Position numbers and translations under genes: made by a program | Notes under the pieces: generated by a model | What the model was told of the DNA's origin: nothing | What the model saw: only the letters and a program-made list of their open reading frames with translations | The model's database searches: none | From: JBBRVW01 sp038246545 | GTDB lineage: Bacteria > Actinomycetota > Actinomycetes > JACCUZ01 | Length of the DNA stretch: 40,748 nucleotides | Reading direction: 5' to 3' | Assembly (NCBI GenBank): GCA_038246545.1 | Contig: JBBRVW010000042.1 | Span: 1 to 40,748 of the forward strand | Shown here: piece by piece, positions 33,677-40,748 of the stretch | Layout of the letters: each line of letters opens with the position of its first letter | Position numbering within the stretch: the stretch's first letter is position 1

Positions 33677-33752
33677 GCAACTCGAGTACTACCGTCAGAT
33701 CATCGCCCGCCAGCAGCCGCTGCCGGGAGAACTCGCCCTCCACCGAACCCGG
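33677..33752 (+). pseudogene. IS3-family OrfB, extreme C-terminus plus element end
   Basis: QLEYYRQIIARQQPLPGELA followed by LH resembles the end of actinobacterial IS3 OrfB proteins. It is followed by GAACCCGGGGCGCTTT, which shares 15 bases with the IS3 3' terminal sequence seen at 35078 and 40608. This is probably the right end of the same plus-strand IS3 whose middle lies at 32081-32273. The family call for this 23-residue piece is tentative. Confidence 0.5.
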
Positions 33753-34007
33753 GGCGCTTTGGACCTCGGTCGATCCGGTCTCGGCGGCGGCCAGCAGTAG
33801 ATCGTCTGGTCACTGATCTCAAGGTCACGCGCGATACTCGCGACACTCTTGCCGTCAGCGAGTAGATCGAGGACCATGCGGCGAAACTCGGCCGGGTAGC
33901 CCCGTCGTCCCATCCGTTCCTCCTGGTGTCAGGCACCAGAATCCAGAAAATCAGACGCCGTGGAACCCGGGACACACCAGAGCCTCCAAGGAACCCAGGG
34001 CAGTTCA
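33753..34007 (-). pseudogene. IS3-family left end and OrfA fragment
   Basis: From the ATG at 33913 (AGGAGG upstream): MGRRGYPAEFRRMVLDLLAD, GKSVASIARDLEISDQTIY, then RRRDRIDRG after a frame change. This is the HTH N-terminus of an IS3 OrfA, cut at about 33753 by the end of another IS3. The element's terminal repeat is probably TGAACTGCCCTGGGTTCC (34007-33990 on the minus strand). OrfB of this element is missing. Confidence 0.75.
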
Positions 34008-34072
34008 GCGCTACTGAAGGGATTGGTCGGTGCCGGGGACGCGCACCGGCTCTGTCCGGCAGGGTGGGTGCC

Positions 34073-34984
34073 ATGCTAAAGGTCTTGTATGTACTCGGCG
34101 CCCCGCGTTGCGGCAGCACCGTGCTGGGCGCCGCGCTCGGTGGGTTACCCGCGGTCGTCAACCTGGGCGAGGTAGCCAACCTGTGGCGACTGTCGCTCCG
34201 CAGACCTGGGTTTCCCTGCGGCTGTGGCGAAATGATCACGGAGTGCGGCTTCTGGACCCAGGTGCTCGCGCTATCAGGGGCGGCCTCTCTGCCGCCGAAC
34301 GAGGTGATGAACTCGCAACGGACGGAGGTCGGCCTCCGCTCCCTGGCAGGTGGGCTCCACCAGCAGACCGGCGCAGGCCCGTTCGCGCAACTTGTCGCCG
34401 ATGTCTACCGCGCAGCCTCGAACCTAACGCAAGCGGCGGTTGTGGTGGACACTTCCAAGAAGCCCGGCTACGCCGCCGCGGTGAGCCGCGTCCCCGGCAT
34501 AGACGCACACGCTGTTCACCTCGTGCGTGATCCTCGTGGGCACGTGCTGAGCCGGCATCGAGGCTGGCGTGGGCGCTCAGGTGTAGATCACCCGCTCGAC
34601 GCGGCCGGGGCGGCTCGGACGGTTCTCGCTTGGTCGAAGGCGAATCTCGTGTGCGAGGCGCTCGGCATCCGCACTCCGGACCGAGTCATGCGGTTGCGGT
34701 ACGAGGATTTCGTTGCTGACCCGACTTCGGCTCTCCAAGCGATAACGGCGATGTTGCCCGATCCACCGGCGGTGCCAGTGATGGACCGGGTGGTGCCAGT
34801 CGGCGTCCAGCACACCGCCGCCGGGAATCCGGTGCGGCGAGCCCTGGCAAGCGACCTGCAGCTTAAGATCGACGACGAGTGGCGCACGGTGCTGTCAGTT
34901 CCGCAGCAGGTTGCACTGCACAGCCTCGGCCTCCCCCTGACGCTGCGTTACGGGTACCAGGCCCGGCCAAAGACCGGCCCTTGA
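34073..34984 (+). CDS. Sulfotransferase family protein, stand-alone
   Basis: 303 aa from the ATG at 34073, 66 bp outside the IS3 left end. The PAPS 5'-binding loop is VLYVLGAPRCGSTVLGAALG (residues 4-23). A central VVVDTSKKPGYAAAVSRVPG matches the substrate-side motif of Sulfotransfer_3-type enzymes. The 3'-phosphate motif is AVHLVRDPRGHVLSRHRGWR. Late RYEDFVADPTSALQAI and HTAAGNPVRR (3'-PB-like HxxxGNPxR) complete the pattern. It has a Cys-rich stretch, FPCGCGEMITECGFW, that is often seen in this subgroup. The acceptor is unknown. The gene is isolated between IS debris on both sides, carries a rare TTA codon (34145-34147) and has no partner on its strand, so its expression may depend on IS-borne promoters (inference). 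Confidence 0.85.
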   Translation: MLKVLYVLGAPRCGSTVLGAALGGLPAVVNLGEVANLWRLSLRRPGFPCGCGEMITECGFWTQVLALSGAASLPPNEVMNSQRTEVGLRSLAGGLHQQTGAGPFAQLVADVYRAASNLTQAAVVVDTSKKPGYAAAVSRVPGIDAHAVHLVRDPRGHVLSRHRGWRGRSGVDHPLDAAGAARTVLAWSKANLVCEALGIRTPDRVMRLRYEDFVADPTSALQAITAMLPDPPAVPVMDRVVPVGVQHTAAGNPVRRALASDLQLKIDDEWRTVLSVPQQVALHSLGLPLTLRYGYQARPKTGP

Positions 34985-35077
34985 CGCACGGGTGGGGTTG
35001 ACCCCTTTGGGTGGACACCGACAGCGTGGGCTTCACGGCCCGCGCGAGGAGTCCCGAATGGGAGCACAGCAGCACCG

Positions 35078-35218
35078 TGAAGCGCCCCGGGTTCTCTGCC
35101 GCCCTCATGCGGGCTGCGGCTCGGGGTTGAGGGCAGCGTAATGGGCTTGCTCGAACTCGACCGGGGGAACGTTGCCCAGCGAGCCATGGAGCCTTCGTTG
35201 GTTGTACCAGTCCACCCA
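35078..35218. repeat. Direct repeat A, IS3 3' end (pairs with 40608-40748)
   Basis: 141 bp covering the last part of IS3 OrfB and its terminal repeat. By hand comparison it differs from 40608-40748 at only seven positions, without indels, and in the same orientation. The two copies bracket the five-gene sulfotransferase/GT4 operon. Confidence 0.85.
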
Positions 35219-35314
35219 GCCGGCGGTCGCGCACTCGACGTCGGCGAGGGTCTTGTAGGGGCCGTCGTGGAAGACGGTGGTGCGGATGCATTCGGCCTTG
35301 TAGAGGCCGTTGAT
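35105..35314 (-). pseudogene. IS3-family OrfB, C-terminal fragment (copy 1)
   Basis: About 70 residues: INGLYKAECIRTTVFHDGPY, KTLADVECATAGWVDWYNQR and RLHGSLGNVPPVEFEQAHYA, ending ALNPEPQPA and TGA at 35107-35105. This is the end of the rve domain, with the W.DWYN.RRLH hallmark. The element end TGAAGCGCCCCGGGTTC lies at 35078-35094. Homology stops at about 35315, right where a large palindrome begins. It is about 95% identical in DNA to the copy at the right window edge. Confidence 0.82.
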
Positions 35315-35316
35315 GG

Positions 35317-35365
35317 GTCTGCCCAGGGTTCGGTTGACACCGTGTCAACCGAACCCTGGGCAGAC
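35317..35365. repeat. 49-bp perfect palindrome (24-bp arms, 1-nt centre)
   Basis: The left arm at 35317-35340 begins GTCTGCCCAGGGTTCGG; the right arm at 35342-35365 is its exact complement; the centre is C35341. It lies 70 bp past the end of the GT4 gene, so it may act as the operon's terminator. It also abuts the IS3 fragment. The arm shares CTGCCC-GGGTTC with the IS3 terminal repeat at 33990-34007, so it may be two head-to-head IS ends. Confidence 0.8.
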
Positions 35366-35434
35366 TCCATCGCGGACTCGTCCGTCGAGCCTGCACCGGC
35401 AGACAAGGCCTCAGCCGGCCCGCGACCTGGCCGC

Positions 35435-36580
35435 TCACAGACCATCGCACTCGCTTCGACTCAGCGCCGCGGCATAGGCCGCGTGCAACCTCAACGACAC
35501 AGCCTCCAACCCAAACTTGCGAATGGCGTCCCGACGGATTTTCACCCGGTCGTACGCCTCTAGGTTCTCGACCACGAGTCGAAGGCCCGCCGTAAAGTCG
35601 GCTTCGTCGTCAGGCACGGCGAGGTAACCGTTGGACCGATCGATGTACTCGTCCATGGGGCCGGCTCCGAAGGTCACCACCGGCAGCCCACTGAGTAGCG
35701 CCTCCACACAGCTCACCGAGTGGGTCTCGACGACGGACGGTAGAGCGAAAGCGTCACATCCAGCGAGCACATCGCCGATCGTGGCGGCCGCGACCCAACC
35801 CGTGAACTCCACCCTCTCAGCCAGGCCCAGCTCCGCAGCAAGACCGCTCAGGGAGTCGAGTTCTGGGCCGTCGCCGAGCACGACGACGCGCAGGTCGAAC
35901 CCTTCGTCGACCATGCGCCTGGCCGCGCGGAGCAGCATGTCGACACGCTTCATCGGTACCAGCCGGGCACTGACGCCCACGACTACCTCGGGGGCGGGAC
36001 CCTTCAACCACAGGCGGAAGCGGCTTGAGTCCACCGGGTTCGGCACGACAGTCAGGTCCTCGTGAACGGCACGCTTCCGCATGGCGTGTGCCAGGAACTC
36101 CGAGACCGGGTATATCCCCGCCGCATCGCGGTAGGCCGGGCGCGCGAGGCGCAGGCTGCGCGCCCTGAGCACGTTCTCGGGGTTCATGTCAGTAAAGGCC
36201 GTGCTGTGCTCCGTGATGACGTACGGCTTGCCGAGCAGGCGGCGCACCCGCGGGAGCGCAAATGAGTTCGAGTAGAAGTGGGCGTGGACCAGGTCCACCG
36301 GGCCGCGGCGTTGCTCGATGTCATGAATCGCCTCAACCAGCCGCGCCGCGTATCGCGCCAGCTGCCACCGTCCCCAGAGCGGCCGAGACACGCCTCTCAC
36401 TCCTAGCACCTGGACAGAAGCCGGATTATCACTGTCGACGGCCACAGTCTCAGAATCAGCCACCGCGACTCCCGTGAGCTGATTGACGGGCAGGATCTCG
36501 GTGACTGTCGCGAACCTCGCGGCCGCCGCAGTCCAGCCATCGCAGAATGCGTTCGGCGTGCGGATCATCGCCACATGCAT
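35435..36580 (-). CDS. Family 4 glycosyltransferase
   Basis: 381 aa from the ATG at 36580, which overlaps the preceding sulfotransferase stop (TGATG). GT-B fold. The N-domain has DLVHAHFYSNSFALPRVRRL and GKPYVITEHSTAF. The C-domain has VVGVSARLVPMKRVDMLLRA (start of the donor domain), LRVVVLGDGPELDSLSGLAA, FTGWVAAATIGDVLAGCDAF and the E-x7-E region PSVVETHSVSCVEALLSGLP. Retaining, metal-independent transfer from a nucleotide sugar is the family rule. It is last in the five-gene minus-strand operon, before the 49-bp palindrome. It probably builds the glycan that the sulfotransferases modify. Confidence 0.9.
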   Translation of the reverse strand: MHVAMIRTPNAFCDGWTAAAARFATVTEILPVNQLTGVAVADSETVAVDSDNPASVQVLGVRGVSRPLWGRWQLARYAARLVEAIHDIEQRRGPVDLVHAHFYSNSFALPRVRRLLGKPYVITEHSTAFTDMNPENVLRARSLRLARPAYRDAAGIYPVSEFLAHAMRKRAVHEDLTVVPNPVDSSRFRLWLKGPAPEVVVGVSARLVPMKRVDMLLRAARRMVDEGFDLRVVVLGDGPELDSLSGLAAELGLAERVEFTGWVAAATIGDVLAGCDAFALPSVVETHSVSCVEALLSGLPVVTFGAGPMDEYIDRSNGYLAVPDDEADFTAGLRLVVENLEAYDRVKIRRDAIRKFGLEAVSLRLHAAYAAALSRSECDGL

Positions 36581-37491
36581 CAGAGACCCACCACTGCGTC
36601 GACTACCGATCCTCCGGCTACAAGCCGGTCGGTGATCCTGTTCCGCTCTCGCTCGTCGAACGTCACCTCGAACTTCTCCAGCCCGCGGTCGTAGACGGCC
36701 TGGAACGGGCCTTGCATGTGGTCCATGATCGACCGCCACCCGACGGCAGTCGCCGCACGATCGCCCGGCTCGGTCATCGCGCTGACGTAGTCGACGGCGA
36801 GAAACGCCGCAAGGTTTCGCATGGTCGGCTCAGGCCGGCCGACGAGATCGGCGTAGTGCACCAGCGTGTGCGCGGGTGAGCTAAGACAAGCCGCGCTCAA
36901 GCGGATGTCCTTGTTCCACCAGTCGCACACGGCGTCGATCACGCCCTGCCGGTCGTGGGGCGACGGGATGCCTAGCCGTCGTTCCAGCTGGAGCTGCCAG
37001 CCCGCATCGCGCAACACCAGATCGGCGATCGAGGCCACGACGGACCGGCCGTCCCGGAGGAGATGGACGAACCTGCTGCCCGGCACGAGCCGACTGATGA
37101 CCGACATCCACCGCAGGTGAACCGGACTCTTGTCCACCCAGAGCGCCGCCTCGTTCTCGGTGGCAGCGGCTTCGGCTGCCTTCACGAACCGAGCGCTGTA
37201 GGCAGCGTACGACGGGAGCATCGGGGGCGGACCTACGTCAGCGAGGGAGGTTACGACGCTCTTGTGGACCTGTCGTGCCGCACGCGGTGAAACGATGACT
37301 GGCCGTTCGCGCAAAGGAAGCCGACCACGAATCTTGTTGTAGAAGTGTGACTCCGGAAAAGTGAAGACGTCGGGCGATCCGGCGAGCATCGCCTGCAGTA
37401 GCGTCGTGCCCGATCGGGGGCACCCGACCACGAAACAGGCACGTGGCGCGTCTTCAGTCACCGAAGTTGGCGTCGACTCACGGCGCATCAT
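36580..37491 (-). CDS. Sulfotransferase family protein
   Basis: 303 aa; start MMRRES at 37491 overlaps the upstream GT4 stop. The 5'-PSB loop is ACFVVGCPRSGTTLLQAMLA (about 18-37). WVDKSPVHLRWMSVISRLVP is the KSP motif of Sulfotransfer_3-type enzymes. The 3'-phosphate-binding motif is FVHLLRDGRSVVASIADLVL. Late WNKDIRLSAAC, TLVHYADLVGRPEPTMRNLA and DPGDRA-like segments fit the family. Likely a cytosolic PAPS-dependent transfer to a carbohydrate or glycolipid. It sits between two GT4 genes with overlapping stops and starts, so expression is coupled and sulfation probably happens during assembly (inference). Confidence 0.87.
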   Translation of the reverse strand: MMRRESTPTSVTEDAPRACFVVGCPRSGTTLLQAMLAGSPDVFTFPESHFYNKIRGRLPLRERPVIVSPRAARQVHKSVVTSLADVGPPPMLPSYAAYSARFVKAAEAAATENEAALWVDKSPVHLRWMSVISRLVPGSRFVHLLRDGRSVVASIADLVLRDAGWQLQLERRLGIPSPHDRQGVIDAVCDWWNKDIRLSAACLSSPAHTLVHYADLVGRPEPTMRNLAAFLAVDYVSAMTEPGDRAATAVGWRSIMDHMQGPFQAVYDRGLEKFEVTFDERERNRITDRLVAGGSVVDAVVGL

Positions 37492-38687
37492 GGCCCACTG
37501 CCGACCTTCGCTGTCGCGACGTCGCCAGCAGCCAACTGCCGGTAAAGGGCAGCAGCGGAGGTCGCGACCGCCGCTACGGTGAACTTCGACGCGAACCGCT
37601 GCAGCGCGTTCGCCGCGAGACGGTCGCGCAGAGCAGGGTCGGCGAGCAGTTCACGAACCGCCTCAGCGAGCGCCGAAGCATCCCCCGGCGGCACGAGCAG
37701 AGCATGCTCGCCGTGCGTCACCAGCTCGCGGATAGCCGGTAGGTCGCTGGCGACGATCGGCAGCCCTAGAGCCATCGCCTCGATCACCGAGCCCCCGAGT
37801 CCTTCGTAGTGCGACGGGAACACGAAGATGTCACCGGCGGCGAGGATGTCGCCGACGTCCGGTCGAAAACCGAGTCCGACGACGTCTGCCGCTGGCCCGG
37901 CGCGGGCGACCGCGTCGCGGAACGCCCCAGTCGCATTCCCCTCCCGACCGGCCTGGACCAGCAGAACACTCGGGTGGTCGACGAGCGCCACGGCATCCAC
38001 GAGAACGTCCAGGCCCTTCTGGAACTCTTGCCGTGCGACGTTGACCAGAACGGCCCGGTCTAGTCCGATGCCGAGAGCAGCCCGGGAGCTCACGCGCCGG
38101 TCCTCCCCGGGGCTGCCGAGCCGACGCGGGTCGCGTCCCCGATGGATCACACTGACTCGATCACGCGGAACCTTGAGGCATCGCACGGCTGACGCAGCGG
38201 CCGCATCGCTGATGGCAAGAAAGTGGTCGGACAGCGCGCGTGCTGACCATGAGTCGGCGAGCCGTACGGCGGCCAACCGCCAGGTCTTGACGTTAGGGTC
38301 GGACGCCGTCCCCCTCTCGTAGGACGTGTTGACAACGTTCGTGACAACCACAGTCGGCAGTCCCCAGCAGGCGAATCTGGTCGCTATGTCTGCCTCGAAA
38401 ATCGCAGACTGCACGACATCCGGCCGCCATCCCTTCACGAGCCGTCGCAACGGCCGCACCGTCGCCCGGATCCCGCCGGTCTCCAAGAAATTGACAGCGC
38501 AGCCGAAAGCCCTCACCTCGTCCTCGTACCCGTCCGTCACGGACCGGAGGCAAGCGATGCGCACTTCGATCCCATGCGACGTGAGCGCTGGCACCAGGTC
38601 GACGAGGGAACGCTCGGCACCGCCCGAGGCCAGGCTGTTGATGACAAACAGGACGCGCACCTGCCCGATCCCATGTGCCCCTGTCAT
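37488..38687 (-). CDS. Family 4 glycosyltransferase
   Basis: 399 aa from the ATG at 38687 (ATGA overlap with the upstream GT4). GT-B fold. VRVLFVINSLASGGAERSLV is the classic GT4 opening with a Gly-rich loop. PDVVQSAIFEADIATRFACW and the linker RVSVIHRGRDPRRLGSPGED follow. The donor domain has RAVLVNVARQEFQKGLDVLV, VVGLGFRPDVGDILAAGDIF and VFPSHYEGLGGSVIEAMALG (E-x7-E), then PIVASDLPAIRELV. It is metal-independent and retaining by family. Together with its neighbour GT4 it would add successive sugars to a lipid- or protein-linked acceptor at the inner face of the membrane. Confidence 0.9.
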   Translation of the reverse strand: MTGAHGIGQVRVLFVINSLASGGAERSLVDLVPALTSHGIEVRIACLRSVTDGYEDEVRAFGCAVNFLETGGIRATVRPLRRLVKGWRPDVVQSAIFEADIATRFACWGLPTVVVTNVVNTSYERGTASDPNVKTWRLAAVRLADSWSARALSDHFLAISDAAAASAVRCLKVPRDRVSVIHRGRDPRRLGSPGEDRRVSSRAALGIGLDRAVLVNVARQEFQKGLDVLVDAVALVDHPSVLLVQAGREGNATGAFRDAVARAGPAADVVGLGFRPDVGDILAAGDIFVFPSHYEGLGGSVIEAMALGLPIVASDLPAIRELVTHGEHALLVPPGDASALAEAVRELLADPALRDRLAANALQRFASKFTVAAVATSAAALYRQLAAGDVATAKVGSGP

Positions 38688-39757
38688 ACGCCGACCGAAG
38701 CGACGACTCTCGCCCACTGCACCGCGACGACAGCCATGTCGAAGCGCGTCAGACAGTGGGCGCGACCGCGTTCACCGTCCCCGCGTCGACGTGCCGGGTT
38801 GGACGCGTAGAACTGCATAGCCGACGCCAGGTCAAGGGTATTGTTGGGCTCCGTCAAGATGCCTGTCTGCCCGTCAAGGACGATCTCTGGGATGGCCTGG
38901 TCGCGTGTCGCGACGACCGGGAGCCCAGCGAGCGAGGCCTCGATAACCGCCGCCGGCATGCTGTCCCCGCCGCGAGTCGGAAAGACGAAGACATCGCTGC
39001 CGCCGAGCGCATCCCTCGGCGTGGACACCTGGCCGAGGAAGTGATGGCGACCGGGAATCTCGGCCTCGGCGAGCGCGCTGAGCTGCGTCGCGATCGGACC
39101 GTCGCCCACAACGACCAAGTGGCAGTCGCGCACGGACGCGGCCGCCCGAATCGCCTGGTCGACCCCCTTCTCAGAGACCAGACTCCCAACATAGGTGAAG
39201 ACGACATCCGTCTCGGCCACACCGAGCTGCGCGCGCCATGACGTGCGCATGGCTCCACCTTGAGGCTCCCAATCGAATGCCGGCACGGCGTTGGGGATCA
39301 CCGTGACCTTGTCCGCCCCCACGCCAAGATGTGTGAGCGCCTGCGCAGCACCGTCCCACAACGCGACCACGTGACGCGACATCTTCAGCGCCACCCTGAC
39401 CCGCAGCCGCTTTGCCCGGGAGCTCGCCCAGAATGTCGAGTCCGAAATCTGCCGGTACACGAAGCGCCGTCGGGGGAACGCGGCAGCACACATGAACAAG
39501 GTTGTAGATCCGTGCGCCACCACCACCTGCCGACCGCGGGCCAGGCGTCGCAGTCCCAGGATCGTTCGCGGTGATCGACGGGTCGGTCCCGCGAGCGGCA
39601 CGCCTAGGCCCCCGTGCCTACCCGGCGCCAGTGCGACGGTCAACACGTCAAACTCGAGGTCCACGAGCGCGGCGTGCAGCTGCGTGGCGAAGACCTGAGC
39701 CCCCCGCCGGTCGTCGTCTGTAATGACCTGTAGGACTGCCGGACGATCGCGCGTCAT
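38684..39757 (-). CDS. Family 4 glycosyltransferase
   Basis: 357 aa from the ATG at 39757, which overlaps the sulfotransferase stop as ATGA; an ATG three codons upstream (39766) is possible. AVLQVITDDDRRGAQVFATQ opens the N-domain, with a DDRRGAQ variant of the usual GG-E loop. VVVAHGSTTLFMCAAAFPRR and VTVIPNAVPAFDWEPQGGAM follow. The donor domain has VFTYVGSLVSEKGVDQAIRA, CHLVVVGDGPIATQLSALAE and VFVFPTRGGDSMPAAVIEAS (the EAS ends the E-x7-E-like motif; the first acidic position is D, a variant), then LPVVATRDQAIPEIVLDGQT. It is second in the operon. Confidence 0.88.
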   Translation of the reverse strand: MTRDRPAVLQVITDDDRRGAQVFATQLHAALVDLEFDVLTVALAPGRHGGLGVPLAGPTRRSPRTILGLRRLARGRQVVVAHGSTTLFMCAAAFPRRRFVYRQISDSTFWASSRAKRLRVRVALKMSRHVVALWDGAAQALTHLGVGADKVTVIPNAVPAFDWEPQGGAMRTSWRAQLGVAETDVVFTYVGSLVSEKGVDQAIRAAASVRDCHLVVVGDGPIATQLSALAEAEIPGRHHFLGQVSTPRDALGGSDVFVFPTRGGDSMPAAVIEASLAGLPVVATRDQAIPEIVLDGQTGILTEPNNTLDLASAMQFYASNPARRRGDGERGRAHCLTRFDMAVVAVQWARVVASVGV

Positions 39758-40638
39758 GGGCGCCATGTCGGATCGCTCGCCCCAGGTGCCCGACGAGTCC
39801 AGGGCGCCGGCTCACCGAACAGCCGCTGCCAGTCGTCGGCGACACGGGCGACGCGGTCCGCAGCCTCGCTCGGGAATGGCGCTGTTCGCGACTCTGAGAT
39901 CAGGTCGGCAACGAGCCCACCGCGCCGGAGCAGCAGCCGCCTAGCGATTACCCGTACCGCATGTGGCGTCCCTGCCGGACTACGGACAACCCCGTTCTTG
40001 AAGAGCCAGAGCATGGCCCGGGTGTAGTGCGGCCGGTCCGACCCGAGGTTTCTCGCGCTGCCGGGCGCGGCTGCACCAATACCCAGGTGGTCCAGGATTC
40101 GCCCCCACCCGCTCCCATCCGGTGCAAGGTGCTCCGTGCCCACAGTCAAGAGGCGCGAGCGGTCGAACAGTTCGAGGTAGGGAGCGACGCACCTGGGATA
40201 ATCGCTCTGACCCAGGTAGGGCGAGGCGGGGTCGGCCACGGCGATGGCGAACTGCCGGGACTCCCGACCGCGCGACACCTCGTGGGCATAATGCGAGCGG
40301 ACCCGGTCCGCCGGATCTCGGACGAGGTAGACCAAGCGGGCAGCTGGGAGGACATCGGCCATGCGGGCCGCCGCCACAGCAGAGCGGTCTGGGGCGGTGT
40401 AGCCGACCGAGAACTCGCCGGTCACCCAGTCACCCAGCGGAAAGAGGCTGCGGTACCAGTCGACTCCCCGACTCCACCGGTCGTCGCGGGAGAAAAAGTG
40501 TGGTTCCTTGTCGAGAGGGAGCCTCACCTCAGGGTGGCCCGCCAACCAGTGGAACACCGAGGTGGTTCCGCACTTCATCGCGCCCACGACGACAAAGTCG
40601 GGCAACCTGAAGCGCCCCAGGTTCTCTGCCGCTCTCAT
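39754..40638 (-). CDS. Sulfotransferase family protein whose first codons come from an IS3 end
   Basis: 294 aa. The 5'-PSB loop is LPDFVVVGAMKCGTTSVFHW (about 12-31). KEPHFFSRDDRWSRG is the base region. The 3'-phosphate motif is LVYLVRDPADRVRSHYAHEV, and the late region is LLTVGTEHLAPDGSGWGRIL. It resembles the sulfotransferase at 27757. Residues 1-10 (MRAAENLGRF) are encoded by the terminal repeat of the IS3 fragment (40638-40609). The ATG overlaps the transposase stop as ATGA. Relatives usually have a longer native N-terminus before LPDF, so the IS replaced the original start. The gene leads the five-gene operon; translation may be coupled to the transposase. Confidence 0.87.
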   Translation of the reverse strand: MRAAENLGRFRLPDFVVVGAMKCGTTSVFHWLAGHPEVRLPLDKEPHFFSRDDRWSRGVDWYRSLFPLGDWVTGEFSVGYTAPDRSAVAAARMADVLPAARLVYLVRDPADRVRSHYAHEVSRGRESRQFAIAVADPASPYLGQSDYPRCVAPYLELFDRSRLLTVGTEHLAPDGSGWGRILDHLGIGAAAPGSARNLGSDRPHYTRAMLWLFKNGVVRSPAGTPHAVRVIARRLLLRRGGLVADLISESRTAPFPSEAADRVARVADDWQRLFGEPAPWTRRAPGASDPTWRP

Positions 40639-40748
40639 GCGGGCTGCGGCTCGGGGTTGAGGGCAGCGTAATGGGCTTGCTCGAACTCGACTGGGGGGAC
40701 GTTCCCCAGCGAGCTATGGAGCCTTCGTTCGTTGTACCAGTCCACCCA
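40608..40748. repeat. Direct repeat B, IS3 3' end (pairs with 35078-35218)
   Basis: Seven differences in 141 bp from repeat A, same orientation, continuing past the window edge. The element end TGAAGCGCCCC starts at 40608, inside codon 11 of the sulfotransferase gene. Confidence 0.85.
40635..40748 (-). pseudogene. IS3-family OrfB, C-terminal part (copy 2, runs off the window)
   Basis: The minus-strand translation ends with WVDWYNERRLHSSLGNVPPV, EFEQAHYAALNPEPQPA and TGA at 40637-40635, the same protein end as copy 1. Only the last 37 codons are in the window, so this copy may be a complete OrfB and even part of an intact IS. Its stop codon overlaps the sulfotransferase start. Confidence 0.75.

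Noticed and set aside
34985..35077. GGGGTTGACCCCTTTGGGTGGACACC as another IS end
   Set aside because: It looks like an IS3-type terminus, but no partner end or transposase piece was found to pair with it.

Overview
The window is very GC-rich and reads as an actinobacterial chromosome. The evidence is a mycothiol-dependent isomerase-family gene, GTG starts, strong G+C codon bias and the style of the intergenic hairpins. The overall gene set suggests a Geodermatophilaceae-like organism; that family-level guess is inference only.

Layout. (1) 1-4.1 kb: the 5' part of uvrA on the minus strand, an MDMPI-family enzyme, a small hypothetical gene and an MBL-fold hydrolase. A decayed stretch follows, holding a frameshifted terminase-small-subunit-like gene and a second, orphan copy of the MBL C-terminus. 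(2) 4.2-9.3 kb: secreted or surface proteins (SapM-like phosphoesterase, GH16 glycosidase, vWA protein) and a GT2 glycosyltransferase. (3) 9.7-22 kb: a cell-surface glycan region. It has a TagF-like polymerase gene broken by one in-frame TAG. Opposite it runs a tightly overlapping minus-strand operon: PKD-repeat secreted protein, GT2, MOP-type flippase, nucleotidyltransferase-like, thymidylate-kinase-like, APH-like kinase. Three plus-strand membrane proteins complete it. (4) 22.2-27.5 kb: TauE/SafE exporter, NeuD-type acetyltransferase, a Tat-signal protein with an LPRTG anchor, a methyltransferase and two tandem TerC genes. A yybP-ykoY (Mn2+) riboswitch with a visible translational switch precedes the TerC pair. 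(5) 27.7-40.7 kb: an accessory island with four sulfotransferases, an ABC exporter and three GT4 glycosyltransferases. It is riddled with IS remnants (IS5, IS481, IS3 and IS256 families), some nested. The last five genes form one minus-strand operon lying between two directly repeated IS3 3' ends.

Working together. Glycosyltransferases, a flippase, a TagF-like enzyme, an acetyltransferase, sulfotransferases and an ABC exporter suggest assembly, decoration (acetyl, sulfate, perhaps glycerol-phosphate) and export of a surface polysaccharide or glycolipid. Sulfation is inferred from the P-loop motifs of the sulfotransferases; no PAPS-synthesis gene is in the window. The IS traffic suggests the sulfation genes were acquired and rearranged recently. 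No tRNA, rRNA or CRISPR array was seen.
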